From Acidimicrobiales bacterium (GTDB taxonomy: Bacteria; Actinomycetota; Acidimicrobiia; Acidimicrobiales; UBA8190), in assembly GCA_035531755.1 (NCBI GenBank), contig DATKSK010000021.1, positions 1-46,002 of the forward strand: a stretch of DNA of 46,002 nt. The letters are read 5' to 3'. Under the pieces are notes generated by a model that ran no database searches, was not told the origin of the DNA, and was given only the letters and a program-made list of their open reading frames with translations. The position numbers and the translations under genes are program-made. Shown piece after piece: positions 1 through 6,619 of the stretch. The stretch's first letter is position 1, and every line of letters starts with the position of its first letter.

Positions 1-929
1 CGGCGCCGTTCGGTCACGACACCGCTCAACCCGCGGCATCGCTCCGACAGCCCCTGCACGCGGGTGAGCGCCACCACGAGGTCCTCTTCGCGCTGGGTGG
101 CGAGCTCGGCTGCGGTGGCCTCGGCCGCGGCGTCGAGCTCACCGATGGCACCGACGAGCTCGGTCTCGCTCTCGGCCAGGCGTCCTCGCTCGTCGGTCGC
201 GGCCTGGCGACGCGCGTCGAGACCGGCGAGCTCGCGACCGACGAGGTGCAGGCGCAGCGCCCGCAGCTCCTCCGCCAGCGACGCGTGGGAGCGGGCCGAG
301 GCCGCTTGTTTCTCGAGGGGCCGGATCTGTCGGCGCACCTCGCGCAGCAGGTCCCCGAGGCGGTCGAGGTTCTCCTCGGTGGCGGCCAGCCGGCGCTCGG
401 CGCGCTCGCGGCGCCGGCGGTGCTTCAGGACGCCGGCCGCCTCCTCGATCACGGCACGCCGGTCCTCGGGGCGCGAGTCGAGGATGGCGCCGAGCTGCCC
501 TTGGCTCACGATGACGTGCTGTTGGCGCCCGACGCCGGAGTCCGAGAGCAGCTCCTGGATGTCGAGGAGCCGGCACGGCTGCCCGTTGATGGCGTACTCG
601 CTCTCCCCCGACCGGAACAGCGTCCGGGTGATGGTCATCTCCGCCAACCCGCCGGGGAGGCGGCCGGATCGGTTGTCGATGGTGAGCGACACCTCGGAGC
701 GTCCCAGCGCGGGGCGGTCCGCGCTGCCCGCGAAGATGACGTCCTCCATCTTCGACGATCGCACGGTGCGCGGGCCTTGGGCGCCGAGGACCCATGCCAC
801 GGCGTCGACGACGTTGGACTTGCCGCTGCCGTTCGGGCCCACGACGACGGTGACACCGGGCTCGAGGAGCAGCGTCGACGGGTCCGCGAAGGACTTGAAG
901 CCCTTGAGGGTGAGCGACTTCAGGAACAC
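1..929 (-). CDS. smc: Chromosome segregation ATPase SMC, N-terminal part (cut by window edge)
   Basis: This is the first 309 residues of the SMC subunit of condensin, which organises and segregates the chromosome with ScpA and ScpB. The GTG at 929 gives the family N-terminus VFLKSLTLKGFKSFAD. The Walker A loop GPNGSGKSNV follows at about residue 31, and the Q-loop region VSQGQLGAILDSRP near residue 140. After that the sequence becomes charged and heptad-like, the start of the first coiled coil. The rest, including the hinge and the C-terminal head, lies beyond base 1. A TAGGGT hexamer 8 nt before the GTG, with no Shine-Dalgarno, suggests its own leaderless promoter although it lies downstream of mutM. 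SMC identity is very secure. Confidence 0.96.
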   Translation of the reverse strand, partial: MFLKSLTLKGFKSFADPSTLLLEPGVTVVVGPNGSGKSNVVDAVAWVLGAQGPRTVRSSKMEDVIFAGSADRPALGRSEVSLTIDNRSGRLPGGLAEMTITRTLFRSGESEYAINGQPCRLLDIQELLSDSGVGRQQHVIVSQGQLGAILDSRPEDRRAVIEEAAGVLKHRRRRERAERRLAATEENLDRLGDLLREVRRQIRPLEKQAASARSHASLAEELRALRLHLVGRELAGLDARRQAATDERGRLAESETELVGAIGELDAAAEATAAELATQREEDLVVALTRVQGLSERCRGLSGVVTERR

Positions 930-937
930 CGGGCGTC

Positions 938-943
938 ACCCTA
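938..943 (-). promoter_or_regulatory. -10 element for smc (leaderless)
   Basis: TAGGGT on the minus strand lies 8 nt before the smc GTG. There is no ribosome binding site, so transcription would begin at or next to the start codon. The spacing matches other operon-leading genes in this window. Inferred from position only. Confidence 0.4.
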
Positions 944-1041
944 CCCGTCGCCCCCCGGCACGCGGTGATACCCGCGAGCGGCGCGCGCCGATCGGTGGGG
1001 CGGCGGGCCGACCCCCAGGTCAGGCGCGCCCCCCGGACCGG

Positions 1042-1086
1042 GCCCGGGTCGGATCTGCCCGGGTCGGATCTGCCCGGGTCAGATCT
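1042..1086. repeat. Three tandem 15-bp repeats across the mutM stop codon
   Basis: Three head-to-tail copies of GCCCGGGTCGGATCT lie at 1042-1056, 1057-1071 and 1072-1086. The third copy has A for G, and that base creates the TGA stop of mutM on the minus strand. The period is five codons in the mutM frame. The other two copies read CGA where the third reads TGA, so they would encode Gln-Ile-Arg-Pro-Gly. Confidence 0.9.
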
Positions 1087-1918
1087 GGCAGTGCTCGCAG
1101 AGGAACGCGGAGCGGCTGTTCACCTTCACGCGCACCACGGGGTTGCGGCAGCGCCGGCACGCCTGCCCCTCGCGGTCGTACACCTGGTGCTGGCCCTGGT
1201 AGTCCCCGGTCTCGCCGTAGAGGTCGCGGTACTGCTCGTCGGCGAGCGACGAGCCCCGGTACTTCACGGCCTCCGACAGCGTCTCCACCATCGCCCGGTA
1301 CAGGCGCCGGATCTCCTGGGCACTCAGGGAATTCGACCAGCGGTCGTAGCGCAGCCCGGCGGCGAACAGGATCTCGTCGGAGTAGATGTTGCCGATCCCC
1401 GCCACGAACTTCTGGTCCATGAGCAGCGTCTTGAGCGCCGTGGGGCGATCGGCCAGGAGCTGGCCGAAGCGGGCCCAGCTCATGACGTTCTCGAGGGGGT
1501 CGAAACCCAGGTGCGCGAGCTCGGGCACCTGGGCGGTGAGCTCGTCGGCGGTGGTGACGAACATCTCCCCGAAGGTGCGGGGGTCGACGAAGCGCAGCTG
1601 GCCGCCCTGGGTGAAGGTGATGATCACGTGCGTGTGCCGGCCGAGCGGGTCCTTGGGGCCCTTGGCCCGCAGCAGCTGGCCGCTCATGCCGAGGTGCACC
1701 ACCAGCACGTCGTCGCCGTCGAGGCCGATGAGCAGGTACTTGCCGGCCCGGCGGATCGAGGCCACGCGCTTGCCTTCGAGCCGGCCCCGGAACTCCGGGC
1801 CGGTCTTGTGGCGGCGGATCGACCGCTTGCCCTTCACCTCCACCGACTTGATGCGCCGCCCCACGACCTCCTTGTCGAGGTCCCGCCGGATGGTCTCGAC
1901 CTCCGGGAGCTCAGGCAT
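1079..1918 (-). CDS. mutM: Formamidopyrimidine-DNA glycosylase (Fpg/MutM)
   Basis: This bifunctional base-excision enzyme removes 8-oxoguanine and ring-opened purines and nicks the abasic site. The N-terminus MPELPEVETIRRDL carries the catalytic Pro and Glu exposed after Met removal. AGKYLL near residue 60 holds the conserved beta-clamp lysine. The helix-two-turn-helix region is around GIGNIYSDEILFAAGL. A C-terminal zinc finger uses C254, C257, C274 and C277. At 279 aa it has the usual family length. The ATG at 1918 overlaps the 3' end of rnc by 8 nt, so the two are probably translationally coupled. The protein ends two residues after the last zinc ligand, and its stop lies inside a 15-bp tandem repeat. 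Confidence 0.96.
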   Translation of the reverse strand: MPELPEVETIRRDLDKEVVGRRIKSVEVKGKRSIRRHKTGPEFRGRLEGKRVASIRRAGKYLLIGLDGDDVLVVHLGMSGQLLRAKGPKDPLGRHTHVIITFTQGGQLRFVDPRTFGEMFVTTADELTAQVPELAHLGFDPLENVMSWARFGQLLADRPTALKTLLMDQKFVAGIGNIYSDEILFAAGLRYDRWSNSLSAQEIRRLYRAMVETLSEAVKYRGSSLADEQYRDLYGETGDYQGQHQVYDREGQACRRCRNPVVRVKVNSRSAFLCEHCQI

Positions 1919-2717
1919 CGCTGCCCACCCCCAGGTCGGCCGCCCGGTGGTCCTCGTGGCCCACCGGCTCGGGGCCGACGGCGGGGACGTCGTCGTCGAC
2001 CAGCACCGTCCAGGCCAGACGGGCGGCGGCCTGCTCGGCGTCCTTCTTCGACCGCCCCTCGCCGGTGCCGAGATCCCGCCCGGCCACGAACAGGCGGGCG
2101 CGGTAGCGGCGGGCGTGGTCGGGGCCGGTCCCCTCCACCTCGTAACGGGGCAGCTGCCCCATCCGCCGCAGCACGAGCTCCTGGAGACGGGTCTTGAAGT
2201 CCTCGGCGCCCGGGCCGGCGGCCGACTCGTCGATACGGTCGTGGAGGAGGTCGAGCACCAGCCCCGCCGCGGCCGCGTACCCCCTGTCCAGATAGAGCGC
2301 CCCGATGACGGCCTCCACCGCGTTGGCGAGGATCGACGGCTTGGCGCGCCCCCCCGAGGCGTCCTCGCCCCGGCCCAGCAGGAGGGCGGGGCCGATGTCG
2401 AGCTCGGCGGCCACCTCTGCCAGCACGCCGGTGTTCACGACAGCGGCGCGCACCTTGGCCAGGGCGCCCTCGGGCAGCTGCGGGAAGGTGCGGAAACAGT
2501 GCTCGGCCACGACCAGGCCGAGCACGGCGTCACCCAGGAATTCGAGCCGCTCGTTCGACGGCACCCCCCCGGCCTCGGCACACCACGAGCGGTGCGACAG
2601 CGCCTGGGCGAGCAGCTGCCCGTCGTGGAACGTCGACCCGAGGCGCGCCGCCAGGGCGGCGAGCCCCGTACCGGCGTCGTCGGGCCCCGGCGCCGCGCCC
2701 GCGGGCTCGGAACCCAC
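1911..2717 (-). CDS. rnc: Ribonuclease III
   Basis: Double-strand-specific endoribonuclease for rRNA processing and mRNA decay. The signature NERLEFLGDAVLG spans about residues 55-67, with E59 and D63. The second metal motif reads SILANAVEAVIGALYLD (128-144), so Asn132 stands where E. coli has Asp114, while Glu135 (E. coli Glu117) is kept. Asn also occurs here in some other bacteria, so activity is likely retained. A double-stranded-RNA-binding domain follows from about residue 170. The GTG at 2717 is the only start upstream of the conserved fold that I can see. It has no Shine-Dalgarno and sits 3 nt after a perfect 15-bp hairpin. It overlaps mutM. Confidence 0.95.
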   Translation of the reverse strand: MGSEPAGAAPGPDDAGTGLAALAARLGSTFHDGQLLAQALSHRSWCAEAGGVPSNERLEFLGDAVLGLVVAEHCFRTFPQLPEGALAKVRAAVVNTGVLAEVAAELDIGPALLLGRGEDASGGRAKPSILANAVEAVIGALYLDRGYAAAAGLVLDLLHDRIDESAAGPGAEDFKTRLQELVLRRMGQLPRYEVEGTGPDHARRYRARLFVAGRDLGTGEGRSKKDAEQAAARLAWTVLVDDDVPAVGPEPVGHEDHRAADLGVGSDA

Positions 2718-2720
2718 CAG

Positions 2721-2756
2721 GGCGCCACGGGCGCCCGGCCCGGCGCCCGTGGCGCC
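2721..2756 (-). promoter_or_regulatory. Perfect 15-bp RNA hairpin directly before the rnc start
   Basis: GGCGCCACGGGCGCC (2721-2735) and its exact reverse complement (2742-2756) flank a 6-nt loop. In the minus-strand transcript from acpP the stem ends 3 nt before the rnc GTG. There is no T tract after it. It could be an attenuator between acpP and rnc, or an RNase III target that lets the enzyme regulate its own mRNA, as known for rnc in E. coli and Streptomyces. The hairpin is seen; its role is inferred. Confidence 0.65.
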
Positions 2757-2786
2757 ACCCAGACCGGCGGGGCCGTCGACCGTCTG

Positions 2787-3050
2787 TCAGCCCGCCCCTA
2801 GCTTGGCGACCACGTAGTCGACGGCGTCGCGCACGGTCCGGAGGTCCTCGAGGTCCTCGTCCTCGATGCGGAAGCCGACGGTGCGCTCGCCCAGCTCCTC
2901 CTCGAGCGCCTCGACCAGCTCGATCAGGGCGAGGGAGTCGGCGTCGAGGTCCTCGGCGAAGGACGACGACTCGCTGATGGCACCGGGCTCGATCTCCAAG
3001 ATGTCGGCCAATTGGTCCCGGACCAGCTCGAACACCTCGTGGCGTTCCAT
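2787..3050 (-). CDS. acpP: Acyl carrier protein
   Basis: Small acidic carrier of acyl chains in fatty-acid synthesis, 87 aa from the ATG at 3050. The phosphopantetheine site is Ser39 in DLDADSLAL. The rest is a typical four-helix acidic protein ending in LRTVRDAVDYVVAKL. I chose the ATG at 3050 because GGAGAAGG precedes it at good spacing and the product starts like the family. An in-frame GTG at 3083, preceded by GAGGGG, would add 11 residues and cannot be excluded. It lies between plsX and rnc on the same strand, the common actinobacterial order that links phospholipid and fatty-acid synthesis with rnc. Confidence 0.92.
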   Translation of the reverse strand: MERHEVFELVRDQLADILEIEPGAISESSSFAEDLDADSLALIELVEALEEELGERTVGFRIEDEDLEDLRTVRDAVDYVVAKLGAG

Positions 3051-3100
3051 CGGGCCCTTCTCCACGTGAGTCTCTGCTGGCACGGCGTCCCCTCGGGTGA

Positions 3101-3118
3101 GATGTCCTCGACATCCTA
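3101..3118 (-). promoter_or_regulatory. Putative acpP promoter with overlapping palindrome
   Basis: On the minus strand TAGGAT (3118-3113) is a good -10 hexamer. It overlaps the perfect inverted repeat GATGTC-GAG-GACATC (3115-3101), so the palindrome covers the expected transcription start. This looks like a repressor operator for acpP-rnc-mutM. The binding protein is unknown; a fatty-acid-synthesis regulator would fit the context. Confidence 0.45.
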
Positions 3119-3164
3119 TCCGGTCGGTCGCCCGCGGCCGATGAAAGCCCAGGTGAGAAGGGGT

Positions 3165-4181
3165 CTATGGCGGCGGGGCGACCGCCCGGGCCAGACGCTC
3201 GACCAGGCCCGCGGTGGCGACGTCGTGGGCCACGCGCACCGCGGAGACGATGGCCCGCTCGCCGGACGAGCCGTGGCTGATCACGCACACGCCGTCCACG
3301 CCCAGGAGCATGGCCCCGCCGATGCTGTCGGGATCGAACTCCGCCGCCAGGGGGGCGAGGCGTGGCAGCATCACCTCCGCCGCCCGCTTGGTGTCCTCGT
3401 CGGCGGCGAACGCCTCGAGCAGGGCGTCCATGAAGAACCGCAGCGAGCCCTCGAGGGTCTTGAGCGCCACGTTCCCCGTGAACCCGTCGGTCACCACCAC
3501 GTCGGCCGGGGCGTGCAGCAGGTCGCGGCCTTCGACGTTGCCGACGAAGCGGATGCCGGGGGTCCGCTCCAGCAGGGCGTGGGTGTCCTTCACCAGGGGC
3601 GTGCCCTTCGACTTCTCCTCGCCGATGGACAGGAGCGCCACGGTCGGGTCCTCCACGCCGTAGCGCGCCGAGGAGTACGCCGCCCCCATCTGGGCGAACT
3701 GCACGAGCATGGCCTCGGTGCACTCGGCGTTGGCCCCGGCGTCGAGCAGGACGGCGGGGTGCGATCCGACCTGGGGGATGGGCGTGGCGATGGCCGGGCG
3801 CACGACACCCTTCAGGCGCCCCATGCGCAGCAGGGCGCTGGCCATGGCGGCCCCGGTGTTCCCCGCGCTCACCATCGCCAGGGCCCGGCCGTCGCGCACC
3901 GCCTCGGCCGCGCGCACCAGGGAGCTGTCCTTCTTCCGGCGCACCGACGACCCGGGGTCGTCGTCCATGGCGATGACCTCGGAGGCGGGGATGACCTCGA
4001 TGCCGCCCGTGTCGCCGATCTGCTCCGGGGGGCCGACGAGGACGACGGGCACGCCGAGCTCGTCCACGGCACGCCGCGCCCCGGCGACGATGTCGTTCGG
4101 CGCGTTGTCGCCGCCCATGGCGTCCACCGCCACCGGCAGCCCGCCGGCGGGCGCCTCGGGCCGCGGCCGAGGCCGGGCCAC
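3165..4181 (-). CDS. plsX: Phosphate acyltransferase PlsX
   Basis: Converts acyl-ACP to acyl-phosphate for phosphatidic acid synthesis. The N-terminal region PVAVDAMGGDNAP and the later VSAGNTGA and TDGFTGNVALK motifs are typical. The GTG at 4181 shares its G with the TAG stop of rpmF, giving a 338-aa protein of normal length and suggesting termination-reinitiation coupling. The frame stays open further upstream, but that part lies inside rpmF. It sits next to acpP, whose product is bound up with its substrate. Confidence 0.95.
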   Translation of the reverse strand: MARPRPRPEAPAGGLPVAVDAMGGDNAPNDIVAGARRAVDELGVPVVLVGPPEQIGDTGGIEVIPASEVIAMDDDPGSSVRRKKDSSLVRAAEAVRDGRALAMVSAGNTGAAMASALLRMGRLKGVVRPAIATPIPQVGSHPAVLLDAGANAECTEAMLVQFAQMGAAYSSARYGVEDPTVALLSIGEEKSKGTPLVKDTHALLERTPGIRFVGNVEGRDLLHAPADVVVTDGFTGNVALKTLEGSLRFFMDALLEAFAADEDTKRAAEVMLPRLAPLAAEFDPDSIGGAMLLGVDGVCVISHGSSGERAIVSAVRVAHDVATAGLVERLARAVAPPP

Positions 4182-4360
4182 TAGTCGATCTCGATCGCCT
4201 GCCGGCCCTTGTACCACCCGCACGTGGGGCAGACGAGGTGCGGGACCTTGGCGGTGTGGCACTGGGGGCACACGCTGCGCGCCGGCGGGCGCAGGACCCA
4301 GTTGGATGCCCGCCTGCTCCGGCTCTTCGCCTTGGAGGTCTTCTTCTTCGGGACGGCCAT
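4181..4360 (-). CDS. rpmF: 50S ribosomal protein L32
   Basis: A 59-aa ribosomal protein starting MAVPKKKTSKAKSRSRRA. It has a zinc-ribbon pair CPQC and CPTC in the second half, which is the zinc-binding (C+) form. The start has GAGGTGAG a few bases upstream. The order YceD-rpmF-plsX is widely conserved in bacteria. Confidence 0.97.
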   Translation of the reverse strand: MAVPKKKTSKAKSRSRRASNWVLRPPARSVCPQCHTAKVPHLVCPTCGWYKGRQAIEID

Positions 4361-4421
4361 CGACGCTCACCTCGGGTCCGGAGCCGTCCACGATAGCCGC
4401 TGGCGCCGGAGGCCGGATTCG

Positions 4422-4964
4422 CTACCCGTCGCCGGCCGGCCCCCCGGGCCCGGCGCCGCCGCCGGGCACCCGCAGGACGTCGAGCGCGCCCCAGCGGGGG
4501 TCGCGTCGCGGCTCGCAGTGGCACGGCTCCTCGTTGCGGTCGGCGCCGCACTCCGGGCACAGCCCGCGACAGTCGGGACGGCACAGCGGCGCCGACGGCA
4601 GCTCGAGCAGCACGGCGTCGTGCACCAGCGGCTCGAGGTCGACCTCGTCGCCCTCGAGAGGGTACGTGTCCTCGCCGTCACCGCCCTCGGTGTAGAGCTC
4701 GCGCACGGCCAGCCGGAGCTGGCCCGATGCCGGCGCCAGGCAGCGACGGCACTCCCCCACCCAGGGCGCCACCACCGTGCCGGCCACCGAGACACCGCCC
4801 AGCACGGCCTCGACCACGACATCGGCCAGGAGCGACGCGCCCTCGGGCACCGCGCTGCCCGAGCAGTCGAGGCCCTCGACGGGGCCCCGGCGCTCCTCGT
4901 GCCAGCGCTCGCCGACCTCGCGGCGCAGCGCGGCGACGTGGACGACGAAGGGCCGGCCCGGCAC
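4422..4964 (-). CDS. YceD family (DUF177) protein
   Basis: 180-aa protein of the YceD/DUF177 family, which is almost always encoded just before rpmF and is linked to 23S rRNA and ribosome maturation. The conserved CRRC pair is near residue 72, and a second Cys-rich stretch CRGLCPECGADRNEEPCHC follows near residue 130, probably a metal site. A Pro/Gly-rich tail ends the protein. The GTG at 4964 begins 6 nt after the stop of the upstream coiled-coil gene, so the genes are in one operon. Exact biochemical activity is not known. Confidence 0.88.
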   Translation of the reverse strand: MPGRPFVVHVAALRREVGERWHEERRGPVEGLDCSGSAVPEGASLLADVVVEAVLGGVSVAGTVVAPWVGECRRCLAPASGQLRLAVRELYTEGGDGEDTYPLEGDEVDLEPLVHDAVLLELPSAPLCRPDCRGLCPECGADRNEEPCHCEPRRDPRWGALDVLRVPGGGAGPGGPAGDG

Positions 4965-4970
4965 GGCCGC

Positions 4971-5567
4971 TCAGCCTTCGTCCTGGTCGAAGAACCCCGC
5001 CTCTCCCTGGAGGGGGGAGGCCTCCGGACCGCCCCGGCGCGCCTCGCCGTCCTCGGGGAGCGGTGGCGGCACGGCCTGCAGCTTCTCGCGCCCCGACTGC
5101 ACCGTCTTCAAGGTGCGCTCGAGGACGATCTCGAACGAGGCCAGCCGCTGGTCGCAGTAATCCTCGGCCTCGTGGCGCAGGCGACGGGCCTCCTCGCGCG
5201 CGTCGTCGAGTATGCGCTGGGCCACCTGGTTGGCCTGGCGGACGATCTCGGTGCGCTGCACCATGCGCTCGGCCTGGGCCCGCACGTCGTCGAGGAGGAC
5301 GTCCGCCTCGCGCTGGCGCGAGGCCAGGAACTCGTCGCGCTCGCGCAGGAGCCACCGGGCCTGGCGCAGTTCGTCGGGGAGGCAGTCGAGCGCACTCTGC
5401 AGGAGGTCGAGCAGCTCCTGGCGGTCCACCAGCACCGAGGCCGACAGGGGCATGGTCCGCGCCGTGGACACCGTGTCGAGCGCGTGCTGGAGCAGGCCCT
5501 CGGCGCTGTCACCGCGCACGGGTGGCGCGTCGTCGACCCGGTCCTCGAGGAAGGCGTCGTCGCTCAC
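4971..5567 (-). CDS. Coiled-coil protein, DivIVA / ATP synthase b-subunit-like
   Basis: 198-aa soluble, strongly helical protein. From about residue 50 to 155 it is a charged coiled coil rich in Arg, Glu, Gln and Ala with phrases such as ILDDAREEARRLRHEAE, like proteins annotated DivIVA-like or ATP-synthase-b-like in actinobacteria. No signal or membrane segment is seen. The GTG at 5567 overlaps the coaD stop in GTGA. Its position between coaD and yceD is common in actinobacteria. A cell-wall or septum scaffold is possible, but the function is not shown by the sequence. Confidence 0.7.
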   Translation of the reverse strand: MSDDAFLEDRVDDAPPVRGDSAEGLLQHALDTVSTARTMPLSASVLVDRQELLDLLQSALDCLPDELRQARWLLRERDEFLASRQREADVLLDDVRAQAERMVQRTEIVRQANQVAQRILDDAREEARRLRHEAEDYCDQRLASFEIVLERTLKTVQSGREKLQAVPPPLPEDGEARRGGPEASPLQGEAGFFDQDEG

Positions 5568-6043
5568 GCGTCGAATTTCTTCTCGAGCCGGACCGCCACC
5601 GCCTTCGGCACGAAGGCGGAGACGTCCCCGCCGTAGCGCGCCACCTCCCGCAGCAGGCGCGACGCCACGAACGACACCGTCGAACTGGTGGGGATGAACA
5701 GCGTGTCGATGCCCGACAGCTGCCGGTTCATCTGCGCCATCTGCAGTTCGTTCTCGAAGTCCGACACGGCCCGCAGGCCGCGGATGATGGCGGTGGCGCC
5801 GATGTCGCGCGCCACGTTCACCACCAGGGTGGAGACCGACACGATCCGCACGTTGTCGAGGTGGCCGAGCGCGTCGGAGAGCATCTCTTCCCGCTCCACC
5901 AGGCTGAACAGGGGCTCCGCCTTCTGGGGGTTGCGCAGGGTCGCCACCACGACCTCGTCGAAGAGATGCCCGGCCCGCTCCACCACCTCGAGGTGGCCGT
6001 TGTGGAACGGGTCGAACGATCCGGGGAAGAGGGCGATGGTCAC
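5564..6043 (-). CDS. coaD: Phosphopantetheine adenylyltransferase
   Basis: Catalyses the penultimate step of coenzyme A synthesis, adenylating 4'-phosphopantetheine. The N-terminus VTIALFPGSFDPFHNGHLE carries the nucleotidyltransferase motif HNGH, and the later IIRGLRAVSDFENE and SSTVSFVASRLLREVA segments are typical. The GTG at 6043 gives 159 aa, the normal size, overlaps the rsmD stop in GTGA, and is preceded by AAAGG. The frame remains open upstream through rsmD, but that part is not coaD. Confidence 0.96.
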   Translation of the reverse strand: MTIALFPGSFDPFHNGHLEVVERAGHLFDEVVVATLRNPQKAEPLFSLVEREEMLSDALGHLDNVRIVSVSTLVVNVARDIGATAIIRGLRAVSDFENELQMAQMNRQLSGIDTLFIPTSSTVSFVASRLLREVARYGGDVSAFVPKAVAVRLEKKFDA

Positions 6044-6576
6044 CGGGTGCCTTTCTGGGCTCCGAGGGATCGGACCACGGTGACGAGCGTACCGCCGTAC
6101 CGCTTGTGCTTGACGGTCTCCCAGCCCCCGGGGGCCTCGACGGGCTGCCGGGTCTCGAGCACGGCCAGGGTGGCGTGGAGGCGGGCGAGCAGGGTGTCCC
6201 ACGCCGAGAACTCGTAGGGCGGGTCGCACAGCGCGAGGTCGAATCGGTGGGGCCGCTCCAAGAAGCGCAGGGCGTCCTCCCGCACGACGCGAGCCCGGCC
6301 GCCGAGGCCCAACGTCGCCAGGTTGCCCTCGATGGCCCGCAGCGCCGCGGGGGCGCTCTCCACGAACACCGCCGACGCCGCCCCGCGCGACAGCGCCTCG
6401 ATGCCCAGGGCGCCGCTGCCGGCGAACAGGTCGACGACCGCCGTCCCGTCGAGGTCGAGGAGGCTGCCGAGGACGTCGAAGATCGCCTCCCGCACCCGGT
6501 CGGCGGTGGGGCGGGTGGTCGTGCCCGCCGCCGTCTTGAGGGGCCGACCCCGGTGGTCGCCGGCGATCACGCGCAC
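6040..6576 (-). CDS. rsmD: 16S rRNA (guanine(966)-N2)-methyltransferase RsmD
   Basis: SAM-dependent methyltransferase acting on 16S rRNA, 178 aa. It has the family start VRVIAGDHRGRPLKT, the SAM loop VVDLFAGSGALGIEALSRGA and the catalytic DPPY motif near residue 118. It directly precedes coaD with a 4-nt overlap, the pairing seen in most bacteria. recG lies 43 nt upstream. Confidence 0.95.
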   Translation of the reverse strand: MRVIAGDHRGRPLKTAAGTTTRPTADRVREAIFDVLGSLLDLDGTAVVDLFAGSGALGIEALSRGAASAVFVESAPAALRAIEGNLATLGLGGRARVVREDALRFLERPHRFDLALCDPPYEFSAWDTLLARLHATLAVLETRQPVEAPGGWETVKHKRYGGTLVTVVRSLGAQKGTR

Positions 6577-6619
6577 GGCGGCAGCGTAGCGGCGGGGCCC
6601 TGCGGTGCCCGGGGCGCCG

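Noticed and set aside
2530-4584. 684-codon minus-strand frame across rnc, acpP and plsX
   Set aside because: It is out of frame with three well supported genes and gives an Arg/Pro/Gly-rich product.
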